DNA from: Streptomyces zagrosensis
GTDB lineage: Bacteria; Actinomycetota; Actinomycetes; Streptomycetales; Streptomycetaceae
Assembly: GCF_014203645.1 (NCBI RefSeq)
Contig: NZ_JACHJL010000023.1
Span: 58,605-122,604, forward strand
Direction: 5' to 3'
Length of the DNA stretch: 64,000 nucleotides
Part shown: positions 18,733 through 28,028 of the stretch, piece by piece
How the letters are laid out: every line of letters starts with the position of its first letter
How positions within the stretch are numbered: position 1 is the stretch's first letter
Notes under the pieces: model-generated
The model's database searches: none
The model's input: the letters and a program-made list of their open reading frames with translations, nothing else
What the model was told of the DNA's origin: nothing
Program-made: the position numbers and the translations under genes

Positions 18733-20478
18733 TCAGTGTTGTGGTCTGTCCTGGTCCAGCAGGCGGAGCTGCATATGGGCCAGCAGCCGGGAGTCCGGGT
18801 CATCCACATCGATGCCGCACACCTCACGTAGCCGCTTGATGCGATAGCGCAGGGTGCTGACGTGGATGCCCAGGGCCTGGGCGGTGGCGGCGGTGTCCCC
18901 GAAGTGGTCGAGGTGGGCGCGGAGCGTGGCGACCAGGGCGCCACCACCGTGCCCCGCGTCGTACGCCGCGAGCCGAGCGACCGGGGTGCCCGGCGGCAGT
19001 TCCACTTCGCGCAGCGCGTCCAGCGCCCAGAGCAGCGCCACCGCCTCGGCCAGGTCCGTGGCCCGGGCCACGGTCAGCACGGGAGGCTGATCCGCCCGGA
19101 ACAGCAGGGCGCGCAGCGCCAGTTCGGCCGTTTCTCGTGAATCGGGTGCCTGGTCGAGGCGCGGCCTGGCCTCGCCGAGCCCCACCCGTAACGCCGTACC
19201 AAGGACCGCGGACACCTGCCGGGCCAGGGCCTCGCCTAGCCGCGTCACCTGGGAAGCCGCCTGCTCGGGGTCCTTCGCCAGGCCACCCACCAGTACCAAC
19301 GCGCCTCGCCCCGATGGCACCACCACCGCTTGGCGCTCCTGCGCGGCACAGTGCAGCACCAACTGGTCGGTCAGCCTGGTGGCGAGGTCGGCGGCGCCAC
19401 CATCGGTCCCCTGGCGGGAGCCCGGGCCGCAAGCAGCTCCGGAGCCAGTTCCAGAGCCAGAGTCAGCTCCGGCGTCAGGCTGGGCTGTCGGGCCGCACAC
19501 GGCCAGGACCGCGCAGTGGCCCTCCACCGGCAGCGCCGTGCGCGCGCTCAGCGCCTCCGCCGACCCCCGCCCCTCCAGGAGAGCGCGCGCCGCGTCCAGC
19601 ACCAGATGTGCCTGGCCCGCCCGGCGAAACCGGTGGTGCAGCAGATGCGGAGCCGCCGCCCGCGCCGCCGTGCGCAGCGCTTGCCGCGCGGTCGGCGGCA
19701 GCGGTTGCCCGGCGGCGGCCACCCAAAGCGACCCGAGAATCTCGCCGCCCGCGGAGATGGCGATGGCCAGCCGCTCGGGTACGTTGCCCGCGGCCGGCCG
19801 GTGGATGACATCGCCCGAGCCCCACAGCGCCGGGAGCAACCCGTTCCGCTGCATGTCCGCCACCCGCGGACGCGGCACCTGGCGCCCCAGGATGGTGCGC
19901 TGCCGGAACTCGTCCACGGCCTCATCGGTGGACGAGTACGCGAGGACCCGCGACTGCGGGTCCTCGATCGTTACGGAGCCACCCACCAGCGCGGCCACCG
20001 CCTCGGCCAGCCGATCCAAGTCGCCCAGCGCGACCGTGGCGAGGTCGGGGTCGGTCGGTACGCCCGCGGCCACCAGGCCCGCGCGCAGTGCCCCCACCAG
20101 CCGCGCCCAGTCCACCCAGGCGGTACGAAAGAGGATGGCGGTACCCGCATCGGCTGCGGCTGCCCGCAGTGCCGCGCTCGGTTGCCCCGTGCCGTCCTGT
20201 CGGAAGACCACGGCCACCGCTCCGGCCCGCCCCGAGCTCCGTACCAGCTCGACGGCGTCGGCCGACCGCGGTTCCACTCCGACCGCGAGCAGCAACTGCC
20301 CTGTCACAGGGCCCGGTTCCTGTGCGTCCAGTACGACGACCCCGTGCACGGGAACTTCGAGGCCAAGCGGCGCCGCGAACAGCTCAAGCGCCCCCGCCCC
20401 GACCACGGTCAGGAGCCGCTCCAACGTCAGGGCGGGTTCCTCACGCACCACGGTGTTGAACGAATCCGCTGATGGCAT
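18733..20478 (-). CDS. PucR/CdaR-family transcriptional regulator
   Basis: A 581-residue regulator. The N-terminal PucR-type domain begins VREEPALTLERLLTVVGAGA. A central region resembles a ligand-binding GAF-like domain (LAEAVAALVGGSVTIEDPQS ... LGRQVPRP). The C-terminal helix-turn-helix (HTH_30) reads LRAHLDHFGDTAATAQALGI, HVSTLRYRIKRLREV and ends LAHMQLRLLD. Members respond to small metabolites and often control adjacent catabolic genes, so the PLP decarboxylase downstream is a candidate target. A Ser/Gly-rich insertion (DAGADSGSGTGSGAACG) occurs at about 425-440. The ATG at 20478 is chosen because the open frame upstream shows no domain or ribosome site. Confidence 0.88.
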   Translation of the reverse strand: MPSADSFNTVVREEPALTLERLLTVVGAGALELFAAPLGLEVPVHGVVVLDAQEPGPVTGQLLLAVGVEPRSADAVELVRSSGRAGAVAVVFRQDGTGQPSAALRAAAADAGTAILFRTAWVDWARLVGALRAGLVAAGVPTDPDLATVALGDLDRLAEAVAALVGGSVTIEDPQSRVLAYSSTDEAVDEFRQRTILGRQVPRPRVADMQRNGLLPALWGSGDVIHRPAAGNVPERLAIAISAGGEILGSLWVAAAGQPLPPTARQALRTAARAAAPHLLHHRFRRAGQAHLVLDAARALLEGRGSAEALSARTALPVEGHCAVLAVCGPTAQPDAGADSGSGTGSGAACGPGSRQGTDGGAADLATRLTDQLVLHCAAQERQAVVVPSGRGALVLVGGLAKDPEQAASQVTRLGEALARQVSAVLGTALRVGLGEARPRLDQAPDSRETAELALRALLFRADQPPVLTVARATDLAEAVALLWALDALREVELPPGTPVARLAAYDAGHGGGALVATLRAHLDHFGDTAATAQALGIHVSTLRYRIKRLREVCGIDVDDPDSRLLAHMQLRLLDQDRPQH

Positions 20479-20651
20479 CGGCGTCCCCCGGCGCTGCGCT
20501 GCGAATCGAAGTGGCCCGGGCACGCGCTTCCGCTCGGCGCGGGCCGGGCCCCGCCAGCGTACTGGCTGGGCCGCTTTCCGGTACCGGGTTGCGGGCACCC
20601 GCCCACGGAGCAGAACCGGCTCTTCGGGGCGCGGCGCTGCACGGTCGAAGG

Positions 20652-21644
20652 TCAGTTCTTCAGTAGCTCGTCGCGCACCCGCATCCAGTCCAGCGCGGAC
20701 CGGATGCCGTCCTCCAGGGAGAGTTTCGGCACCCACCCCAGCAGCTCGGCCGCCCGGTCGCTCTTGGTGTAGCCACCGGCGACGTCACCGGGCCTGGGGT
20801 CGGCGTCGATGGTTGCCACAGGGGTGCTCACGACGGCGTTGAACGCGGCGCACAGCTCCCGGACGGTGGTGCCGGAGCCGGTTCCCAGGTTGATCGCGAT
20901 CGAACGCTGTGACGTCGTGAGGATGGAGTCGAAGCGCTCGACCGCCGCGATGTGGGCCGCGGCGAGGTCCCAGACGTGCACGTAGTCCCGGATGCCCGTG
21001 CCGTCGCGCGTCGGGTAGTTCGTCCCGGTGATCGGGAACGGGCGGCCTTCCTGGTGCGCCTGGATGAGCACCCCCAGGGCGTGGCTCGGCCGCTTGAGCT
21101 GGAGACCGGTACGCAACTTGGGGTCGGCCCCGACCGGGTTGAAGTACCGCAGCGACAACACGCGCGGCCCGGCCACGGCGATGTCCGCGAACATCTCCTC
21201 GCACACGGCCTTGGTCCGCGCGTAGGGGCTCTGTGGCGCCAGCGGCGAGTCCTCGTTGACCGGCGAGCCGTCCTCGGCCTGGTAGATGGAGCCCGAGGAG
21301 CTGAAGATGAGGCGGTCGCAACCGTTTCGGTGCAGGTGGCTCACGAACGCCAGGCTCTTGCTGACATTCGCCTCGTAGTAGCCGATCGGGTCCGCCACGG
21401 ACTCCGGCACCACGATCAACGCCGCACAGTGCACCACGGCGAAGATGTCCGGGTGCTCCGAGAAGATCCGGTCGATCAGCGTGCCGTCCGCGATGTCGCC
21501 CTCGTACAAGGTGCGGCCCTCGGTGAACTCCCGGCGGCCTCGCACATGGTTGTCGAGGATCACGGGGGTCATGCCCGAGTCCAGACAGGCCGAGGCAACA
21601 GTGCTGCCAACGTAACCGGCTCCTCCGGCGATAAGGACCTTCAT
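20652..21644 (-). CDS. galE: UDP-glucose 4-epimerase
   Basis: An extended short-chain dehydrogenase of 330 residues that interconverts UDP-glucose and UDP-galactose using bound NAD. It has the NAD motif GGAGYVGSTVA at residues 6-16, VVHCAALIVVPESV, the catalytic SSSGSIY and YARTK (Tyr near 141), YFNPVGADP and a GTGIRDYVHVWDLAAAH signature. The start is supported by GGGAGAG upstream. It stands alone here, away from other Leloir genes, as is common for the housekeeping galE of Streptomyces. A related nucleotide-sugar epimerase specificity is possible. Confidence 0.93.
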   Translation of the reverse strand: MKVLIAGGAGYVGSTVASACLDSGMTPVILDNHVRGRREFTEGRTLYEGDIADGTLIDRIFSEHPDIFAVVHCAALIVVPESVADPIGYYEANVSKSLAFVSHLHRNGCDRLIFSSSGSIYQAEDGSPVNEDSPLAPQSPYARTKAVCEEMFADIAVAGPRVLSLRYFNPVGADPKLRTGLQLKRPSHALGVLIQAHQEGRPFPITGTNYPTRDGTGIRDYVHVWDLAAAHIAAVERFDSILTTSQRSIAINLGTGSGTTVRELCAAFNAVVSTPVATIDADPRPGDVAGGYTKSDRAAELLGWVPKLSLEDGIRSALDWMRVRDELLKN

Positions 21645-21932
21645 GGTTTCTCTCCCGGCCTCGTGCCAGCCCCAGTTGGCGACTGGCAGCAGGCTAGCGA
21701 AGAAACCAGGCAGGGAGCGCTGAACCGTCCAGGGCAACGCCGACTCGGCCTTTGAGCACGCCGGAGGCGACGGGGGCGCTGCGTCAACGGGCTACGGAGG
21801 CATGGCGGGTACGGGGAGGAGCGGGCGTCTGCGCCGAACCTGACCGGTACCCCGGGCGGCAGACGGTGTGGCTGGACGACCCCGGCAATGGCGTACGAGC
21901 AAGCGCGCGCTGAGGCCGCCCGGCCGATGACC

Positions 21933-22208
21933 CTAGCTGGCTGCGAGGTGGTCGAACTCGCCCTGTTTGATGCTGCCGAGGAGTGCGGCTAGGGCATGGG
22001 GCGAGGTGGTGAGGTGGGTGCGGGGGGTGTCGCTCTCGCGGAGGTGGATGTCCGTGTGAGAGGTGGCTAGTTCTACGCAGTTGGCCTGGTCGGTGCTGTA
22101 CGAAGATTTCTGCCAGGGGCGCCGGCCGGCGGGGGAGGAGGCGAGTTCTACGCAGTTGGCTCCGGCTGCTTCGCTGTAGGTGGATTTCCGCCAGGTGAGT
22201 TGGTACAT
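21933..22208 (-). CDS. DUF397 protein with two DUF397 units
   Basis: A 91-residue protein: LTWRKSTYSEAAGANCVELA and PWQKSSYSTDQANCVELATS are two tandem DUF397 cores (W-K-S-x-Y-S ... NCVE). A short tail, SPHALAALLGSIKQGEFDHL, matches the end of many family members. In Streptomyces such genes sit next to DUF5753 XRE regulators of the WhiJ type, as here, and genetic work on paralogues links them to control of development. The start is 11 bp after the regulator stop, so the two are co-transcribed and the small protein probably modulates the regulator. Confidence 0.9.
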   Translation of the reverse strand: MYQLTWRKSTYSEAAGANCVELASSPAGRRPWQKSSYSTDQANCVELATSHTDIHLRESDTPRTHLTTSPHALAALLGSIKQGEFDHLAAS

Positions 22209-22219
22209 GCCGCCTGCTT

Positions 22220-23107
22220 TCAGTGCGTGTACAGGATGTGGTGGATGAGCCCCCATGAGTCGCGCTCTTCATGGAGCTCTGGAGACTCGTTCGCCACCAC
22301 GGGCGGCAGTGCATTTTTGCTTAGGCCCGAGAAAGTAGCCCGGTACTGGGCGATGGCTTCGGCGTCCCTCAGCCAGAGGCTACCGGACGGTTGTTCGGTG
22401 GAAACTGTTTCAAGCTCTGGGACTACCGCTCCGAGGATCAAGAATGGAGTGCTGAACCAGGACCGTACTCCCATGTCGAAGGGCAGCACCTGAATGGTTA
22501 CGCCAGGGTTCTTGGACATGCGGATGAGGTGAATGAGCTGCCCCCGCATGACGTGCGAGCCGCCTACCATCATCCGAAGCGCCGCTTCGTGGATCACGGC
22601 ATGGAACGTGGTAGCCGACTCGCGACGCACCACCTCTTGGCGGGCCGAACGAAATCGGACCAGATCTTCTACCTCATCCGATGAGGTGTGAGGTACCAGG
22701 CTGCGGAACAACGCCCGCATGTATGACTCGGTCTGGAGCATCCCCGGGATCAGTAGCGTCTCGTACGACTGGAGACTCGTGGAACGGAACTCCAACTCGG
22801 CCAGATCGCGCACGAACTGCGGGAAGGTTTTGCGGTACTCCGTCCACCAGCCCTTCCCGTTGCTCTCCGACATGCTGACGAGAGCGTCAATGTACGGGTC
22901 ATTCTTGCACCCGTATGCGTGCACCAGCTTGCGTAGCCGTTCTGTGGGGATTGCCGTGCGGCCTGCCTCGATGTGGCTGAGGTGCGGCGTTCCCATGCCA
23001 ATGAGCTCGCCGCCCTTGGCGATGGATAGGCCCGCCGCCAACCGCAACCTCTTCAGTTCCACACCGAGTCGGCGCTGCCTCTCGGTGATGTGTGTTCGCA
23101 GTGCCAC
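22220..23107 (-). CDS. XRE-family regulator with DUF5753 domain (WhiJ-like)
   Basis: A 295-residue protein. The N-terminal helix-turn-helix (about 8-65) reads LGVELKRLRLAAGLSIAKGG, ELIGMGTPHLSHIEAGRTAI. The remainder is the DUF5753 ligand/partner-binding domain (LAELEFRSTSLQSYETLLIP, GMLQTESYMRALF, RQEVVRRESATTFHAVIHEA). The GTG at 23107 follows GGAGG. GC content is visibly lower than in neighbouring core genes, as often seen for laterally acquired regulators. It is divergent from a RsbW-like ATPase gene and followed by its DUF397 partner, the standard WhiJ/AbaA-type trio of Streptomyces. Confidence 0.92.
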   Translation of the reverse strand: MALRTHITERQRRLGVELKRLRLAAGLSIAKGGELIGMGTPHLSHIEAGRTAIPTERLRKLVHAYGCKNDPYIDALVSMSESNGKGWWTEYRKTFPQFVRDLAELEFRSTSLQSYETLLIPGMLQTESYMRALFRSLVPHTSSDEVEDLVRFRSARQEVVRRESATTFHAVIHEAALRMMVGGSHVMRGQLIHLIRMSKNPGVTIQVLPFDMGVRSWFSTPFLILGAVVPELETVSTEQPSGSLWLRDAEAIAQYRATFSGLSKNALPPVVANESPELHEERDSWGLIHHILYTH

Positions 23108-23373
23108 GTACGGGTTCCTCCAGAGGGTTCGGAACCCACAGTGTGCCCTGCGGAACACAGCGTGGTCTATCGAACGCTCTGTACGGTTGCAACTTAGCTG
23201 AAGCTGCATCTACCGTACGTGTTGTACCGATCACACAGGGGTGTCGGCGGCGTAGTCGTCAACGCGCCCTCAACCGCCCAACTCCGGAAGCGCACCGCCC
23301 GATTCACAGCCGCGGGGGCGGCAGGCCACCGGAGTGGGTAGCCCTCTCACTTACGAACGCCATGGAGCCTGTC

Positions 23374-23853
23374 ATGGGAGTACGTGCCGAACCGGGAGCG
23401 CAGAGCACTCGTCTGGCCCTGCTGGACGATGAACTTCCGCATACCTATGTCCTGTTGACCCCCGCGAGCCAGATCGCGCCCAAGGTCTGTCGGGACTTCG
23501 TCACTAGCGTGCTTTCGGCATCGGAGTTGGCCGGGCTCGTGGACGCCGCCGCCCTGTGCGTATCGGAGTTGGTCACCAATGTGCACCAGCATGCCGTTGG
23601 GGACGCCCGGCTGACCGTGACCGTCGAGCCTGCCCGCGTGCGGTTCGCCGTGCACGATGAGGACCCCCGACTACCCGCACCACGCACGGCGACGACGGCC
23701 GACACCCATGGCCGCGGGCTGTTCCTGGTAGCGGCCCTCGCCGACCTGTGCGGGACGTCGGCCAGTGGCGAGGCCGGGGACGAGCCGGACGCTGACGAGC
23801 CGGGCAAGACCGTGTGGTGCGAGTTCAACGTGCCGTTGGGCGGCGCCTCGTGA
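23374..23853 (+). CDS. ATP-binding protein (RsbW-like anti-sigma/GHKL ATPase)
   Basis: A 159-residue GHKL ATPase domain: the N-box region CVSELVTNVHQHAVGD, the G1-like HDEDPRLP and the G2-like HGRGLFLVAALADLCG are present. This family includes anti-sigma kinases and the small ATPases paired with WhiJ-type regulators. ATG 23374 is preferred over 23362 because GGAG is correctly spaced only for the former. It is divergent from the DUF5753 regulator and completes the regulator/DUF397/ATPase set. It may act by phosphorylating or sequestering a partner; this is not shown by the sequence. Confidence 0.85.
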   Translation: MGVRAEPGAQSTRLALLDDELPHTYVLLTPASQIAPKVCRDFVTSVLSASELAGLVDAAALCVSELVTNVHQHAVGDARLTVTVEPARVRFAVHDEDPRLPAPRTATTADTHGRGLFLVAALADLCGTSASGEAGDEPDADEPGKTVWCEFNVPLGGAS

Positions 23854-24167
23854 GCGAGGTGGCGCCGGAGCACCCGGCGGCGCAGGTCGCCGAGATACTG
23901 CGATATGAGTTGGCGGCTTACGGGGTGTGGTCCCCCGAGCTGCGGGCCGAGGAGAGCGACGGTACGTACCGGCTCCGGGTGGCGGGGCCCATCCCGTTGG
24001 GGGCCGGGTTCGCCTTGCTGCGCGTGTTGGGGGACTACGAACGGTTGCTGAGGGCCGAACGCGCCCGGCTGAAGCGTGAGCAGCGGGCCGGGCGCCGACA
24101 CGGTCAGCGAAGTTCCGAAACCGGCCCGATCTCGGAGTGGAATGAGGGGCCGGCTGGGTGGGAGTGA
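23850..24167 (+). CDS. Small hypothetical protein coupled to the ATPase gene
   Basis: A 105-residue protein with a GTG start overlapping the ATPase stop (GTGA). It contains AAQVAEILRYELAAYGVW and IPLGAGFALLRVLGDYERLL, ending in a basic, hydrophilic tail. It looks like a single small alpha/beta or helical domain with no membrane segment. The family is unknown to me. Translational coupling suggests it works with the ATPase. It ends 3 bp before the end of the convergent NACHT gene. Confidence 0.7.
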   Translation: MSEVAPEHPAAQVAEILRYELAAYGVWSPELRAEESDGTYRLRVAGPIPLGAGFALLRVLGDYERLLRAERARLKREQRAGRRHGQRSSETGPISEWNEGPAGWE

Positions 24168-24170
24168 CCA

Positions 24171-27100
24171 CTAGGACGCGTACTCGGGTGGCAGTAGGCC
24201 CGGGGGGAGTGCCTCGGCGCCCATCAGGCGGATGCCCCGCGGAAGGTGGAGGATGGTGAGGCCAGGGAGGCTGGCGAGGGGCGAGACGTCGTAGGCGGTC
24301 TCGAAGAAGATGGAACCGTTCAGCTCCAGCCAGCGGAGTCCGGGGCAGAACGCGGGGAGCTTCGACAGGTCGGGGATCTCGCCGCCGAGGTTGATGAATA
24401 GGCGGCGGAGGCAAGGCAACGCGTGACCGGGCGCTAGGTGGTCGAGTGACGAGGCCGTGACGTCCAGGTACTCCAGTTGCCCGAGCGCGGTGACCGCGTC
24501 CCACTCCGCTTGGCTTGTGGGGCTGCTCGGTCCGAGAGCCAAGGTGCGCAGCAGCGGCCAGCGGGCGATGGCCTCACTGCCGCCCCTGGCGCGCGCGGTG
24601 AACTCGACGTTGAGGCCGATGAGCGGGGCCTCCGGTGGCAGTTGGTCCATGCTCCAGTCCCTGTCCTGGCGTATCTCCAGGTTGAGCGACCGGAGGAGGC
24701 GCAGGTTGCGTAGCGGGCTCAGGTCGATACGGTGCACGTCGAGCGCCAGGTCGGTCAGCGGCAGTCCGCTGAGTGGCTCCAGATTGTGAACCGATGGGCA
24801 GCGCTGGAAGCTGAGGGAGCGCAGCTTGCTCTGGCCCGCGAGGAAGCTCAGGTCCCGTAGCGTGTCGTGGTCCCGTACCCGCAGATGGCTGAGCTGGTGG
24901 CTGCGTACATAGGTGGCCAACGCCTCCGGATCGATGTCGCCGCGCGTCTCCAACCTCGGCCGCCCGCCGAGTTCGTGTAGCGCATGGAGGTGTTCGACCG
25001 ACGTTGCCAAGTAGTACAGGCCATCCGGCTTGAGATGGGCGATGACCTCCCGTGCGTACTGCTGCGTATCGAAGCGCGACCAGGCCCACACCAGTTGCGA
25101 CCGTACGGGGATGGAGTCGTGGTCCCGGAACTTGGCGAGTACCGGGAGGGCCGCGTCCGATTCGATATGTGAGGCCGTGACCGTTACGCGGGTGGCCTCC
25201 ACGTCCGTCAGCCCCTCCGGACCTGGCAGCAGCTCCAGCACGAGGGGGCCCACCACCGCCAGTGCCCGCGCTGCCTCGTTCGTCGCGGGCGGGATGAGCC
25301 TCGCCGTACGCTCCTCCACCTGTTCCCGTACGCCGGGGTCCACCTCCGTCGCGTGTTCCAGGCAGGCCATCGCCAGCAGGTGGACGCGCATGCGGGTGTG
25401 GTCGTCCTCGGCCTGGTCCCCGGCCCGCACCAACTCGGTGAGGAGTTCCGCGCGTTCGCGGGGGCGGGCATGGGCGACCGCCATGCGGATGACGTCCTCC
25501 CACTGGTCGTCGGCCGCGTGGTCGATCAGGACGCCGATGTCCCACTCCTCGACCGCGCGCTTGGCGCCCAAGTAGTCCTGAAAGGTGCGGTGCACGAAGT
25601 CCACGGCACCCGGGCCGGGCTCGCGCAGCAGGCCGCTGCGGTGCAGTAGATGACGGAAGACCGCCGCCGCGTCGCCCTGGGCGGCAGCGGCGGGGACCGC
25701 GGGCAGCGCCTCGGCGATGATGCGCTCCGCGCGGTCGCGGTCCAGTTCGGTGCGGCCGTTGCGGATCAGCCAGTAGGCGAGCCGCTGGAGGAGTTGGACC
25801 TGCGGCTCCTCGTGCAGCTCGATGCCGTACGGACCGCTCATGTCGCGCTCCCGATCGCGCCGGGCGAGCAGCATCGACAGGGCCGCGTCGTACAGCTCCT
25901 TGCGGCCGTGCGGGAGGTAGCCGCGGCGGTCGCGGTGCAGGGCGCAGATCAGACCACACAGCAGGGGGTTGGTCGCGAGGCGGCCGAGGTCCTGCTTGGT
26001 GCGCACGGCGGTGAGTAGCGACTGCTCGTACGCGTCGAGGCGGATCGCCTCATCGCCTGCGCCACCGCCCGCGCCCGTGGCCGCTGCCTCTGAGCGGGCG
26101 GCCGTGTGCCAGCGGTTGATGAACGCCCTTACCTCGTCGCGGCCCATCGGCGAGAGCGTGAGCTCGTCAAAGCCCTCCTGGCCCAGCCAGTCATCGCGTA
26201 CGGCGGAGGGGCGGGAGGTGACGAGGTAGCGGCTGTCGGGGTACGTGTCGAGCAGGTCGCGCAGCCAACGGCGGGTCTGCTCGCGCTCGCGCTCGGGGAT
26301 CTCGTCGATGCCGTCGATGAGGACCAGGCCGATCCCAGCGCTGAGCACCCGGTCCGCCCAGCCGTCCGGCTGCGAGTCCGCGAGCGGGCAGCCCACGGCG
26401 GACAGGAAGCGGCCCGGGGTGGGGAGCCGGGCGCCGCCGCGGGTGAGGGTGCGTAGCGGGAGGACGAAGGGGATGCGGCCGTAGAGGTGCACCAGGCGCT
26501 CGTCGTAGTGCCGCCGCGCCGCGACCACCGCGAGCCACTGCACCAGCGTCGTCTTGCCGGACCCCGCGATGCCGCGGACCAGCACCCGGTCCCGGTCGGC
26601 TAGGGCTTGGTCCGCTGGGAGGGGGAGGGCGGTTTCGTAGGGGAGGGGGCCAGGAGTTTGCAGATTGCGAAGGGTCACCGGCCGGTTGGCCTCCCAGTCC
26701 GCCGTGCCCGCCCGCGTCGCCTGGAGGCTCAGGTACGTCGCGTCCAGCGGCCACCGGTCCGGGGACGACGTCAGGTCGATGCCGTAGATGGTGAGGGTGC
26801 CGTGCTTGCTGGCGATATAGCGGGCGTAGCGCTCCTCGAACTGGGCGTCGGCCGTGGCGTGCGAGGGGTGGCGCTCGATTAACGCGTCCACCTTCGCCAC
26901 CAGCCCGGATAGCTGTTCGCTCTGCTCTACGAGGGTGCGCGCGACAAAGGTGGAGCGCTGTGTGAAGAAGTGCAGGATGTGCAGGCAGGCCGTTTCCAGG
27001 ACGCTCCTGTAGAGCGTGGTTGCGTCGGCGCTGAGGTGGGTGGGGCAGCCCCCGTCGGGCGAGCCCTCGTTGAGGCGCTGCGCGAGGCTGCGTGGGCCGT

Positions 27101-27431
27101 GTCGTACGGCCTCGACGTCGCTGATGGTGAGGTCGCCCAGGCCATGCAGGGTGCGGGCCAGCGCGTCGATGACGGCGGTCTCATCGCCGGGTGACACCGG
27201 GCGCTCATGCGGGCCGGCCGATCGGATGCTCCTGCGTACCAGCTCGGTCGCGAGTTTGTGCAGGTCACGCTCGGTGAGGGTGCGTTTTTCGCCGCGGAAG
27301 GAGACCAGCGCGGAGACCCGTACCGGCTTGTCCACCAGCCCGGCGCCCGGCCCCTCCGCCACGAACAGCTTCTTGATGAGCGGCACGATCGCGCTCGATA
27401 CCAACCGCGTGCCGATGGCTGCGGGCTCCAC
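24171..27431 (-). CDS. NACHT-domain STAND NTPase with leucine-rich C-terminus (bacterial NLR-like protein)
   Basis: A 1086-residue protein. Residues ~1-230 form a helical N-terminal domain (IGTRLVSSAIVPLIKKLF, VRVSALVSFRGEKRTLTE), which I believe is an NNH-type domain preceding actinobacterial NACHT modules. The NACHT NTPase follows, with Walker A RGIAGSGKTTLVQWL near 285-299, Walker B GLVLIDGIDE near 369-376 and the sensor-like YLVTSRPSAV. A helical/HEAT-like region is followed by ~260 residues of leucine-rich repeats (LRSLSFQRCPSVHNLEPLSG, LRNLRLLRSLNLEI, LPGLTILHLPRG). GTG 27431 is chosen because homology begins VEPAAIG. Related bacterial NACHT proteins act in antiphage defence; that role here is inference. 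Confidence 0.85.
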   Translation of the reverse strand: MEPAAIGTRLVSSAIVPLIKKLFVAEGPGAGLVDKPVRVSALVSFRGEKRTLTERDLHKLATELVRRSIRSAGPHERPVSPGDETAVIDALARTLHGLGDLTISDVEAVRHGPRSLAQRLNEGSPDGGCPTHLSADATTLYRSVLETACLHILHFFTQRSTFVARTLVEQSEQLSGLVAKVDALIERHPSHATADAQFEERYARYIASKHGTLTIYGIDLTSSPDRWPLDATYLSLQATRAGTADWEANRPVTLRNLQTPGPLPYETALPLPADQALADRDRVLVRGIAGSGKTTLVQWLAVVAARRHYDERLVHLYGRIPFVLPLRTLTRGGARLPTPGRFLSAVGCPLADSQPDGWADRVLSAGIGLVLIDGIDEIPEREREQTRRWLRDLLDTYPDSRYLVTSRPSAVRDDWLGQEGFDELTLSPMGRDEVRAFINRWHTAARSEAAATGAGGGAGDEAIRLDAYEQSLLTAVRTKQDLGRLATNPLLCGLICALHRDRRGYLPHGRKELYDAALSMLLARRDRERDMSGPYGIELHEEPQVQLLQRLAYWLIRNGRTELDRDRAERIIAEALPAVPAAAAQGDAAAVFRHLLHRSGLLREPGPGAVDFVHRTFQDYLGAKRAVEEWDIGVLIDHAADDQWEDVIRMAVAHARPRERAELLTELVRAGDQAEDDHTRMRVHLLAMACLEHATEVDPGVREQVEERTARLIPPATNEAARALAVVGPLVLELLPGPEGLTDVEATRVTVTASHIESDAALPVLAKFRDHDSIPVRSQLVWAWSRFDTQQYAREVIAHLKPDGLYYLATSVEHLHALHELGGRPRLETRGDIDPEALATYVRSHQLSHLRVRDHDTLRDLSFLAGQSKLRSLSFQRCPSVHNLEPLSGLPLTDLALDVHRIDLSPLRNLRLLRSLNLEIRQDRDWSMDQLPPEAPLIGLNVEFTARARGGSEAIARWPLLRTLALGPSSPTSQAEWDAVTALGQLEYLDVTASSLDHLAPGHALPCLRRLFINLGGEIPDLSKLPAFCPGLRWLELNGSIFFETAYDVSPLASLPGLTILHLPRGIRLMGAEALPPGLLPPEYAS

Positions 27432-28028
27432 TCCCCGTCCCCCTTGTCTCCCCGTATCCCTGTGCGCCCCAAAGCTTTCCCGGCCCCCGGCCACCCCCCG
27501 TGCGCCCGGGCCATAGCCGCCGCGCGCCGCCGCTCGCCGTCGCGCGCACAGGCTACTGCCGGGCGGGGGCCGATGGTCCCGGAAGGGCCGGCGAAGGCCC
27601 AGGCCACAGGGCCCGCGTGGGGCGGGGAGGAGCGGTGCCCCGGTGACATGGGGCACAGGCGTCGTTTGGCCTACTAGGCCCGATAGCGGGTAGCGGAGGG
27701 GGCCGCCCGGGACCTTTGGCCTGGGCGAGCGGGGCCTTTCGCGAGGGTGGGGTGGGGCCCTTTCTCTTAGGGCGCGGAAGGCCCGAAAAGAAAGGGCAGG
27801 AGCGGGTTCGGTTATGCCTTTCGGCGGTGAGTGACGGGCTTTGTGGATGATCGTTCACGGTGCCGGGGAGTCATATTTCCCCGGCTTTCGCTACGAGATT
27901 GGATAGTAGAAGCGCCTCTTGGCAGAAAGCCGGGCCCGGGTTACCAAGGTAGAGCGATCCCGGTGCACAGCAATCGTTTCTCAGCCGGGACTGATTCATT
28001 TCCTGGATTTCCCCGGAGGTAGTTCCGT
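27432..28028. other. Divergent intergenic region with a GC-rich hairpin
   Basis: This 597-bp gap separates the NACHT gene (leftward) from the M23 peptidase gene (rightward) and holds no convincing gene. A hairpin GCCGGGG (27862-27868)/CCCCGGC (27879-27885), followed by TTTC, lies ~150 bp before the peptidase and could be a leader structure or weak terminator. GGAGG at 28015-28019 is the ribosome site of the peptidase. I looked for the c-di-AMP (ydaO) riboswitch often found before Streptomyces cell-wall hydrolases and did not find its conserved core. Confidence 0.5.

Noticed and set aside
27660..28028. c-di-AMP (ydaO) riboswitch before the M23 peptidase
   Set aside because: Streptomyces cell-wall hydrolase genes often have one and disA is in this window, but the conserved riboswitch core is not present; only a simple hairpin is seen.
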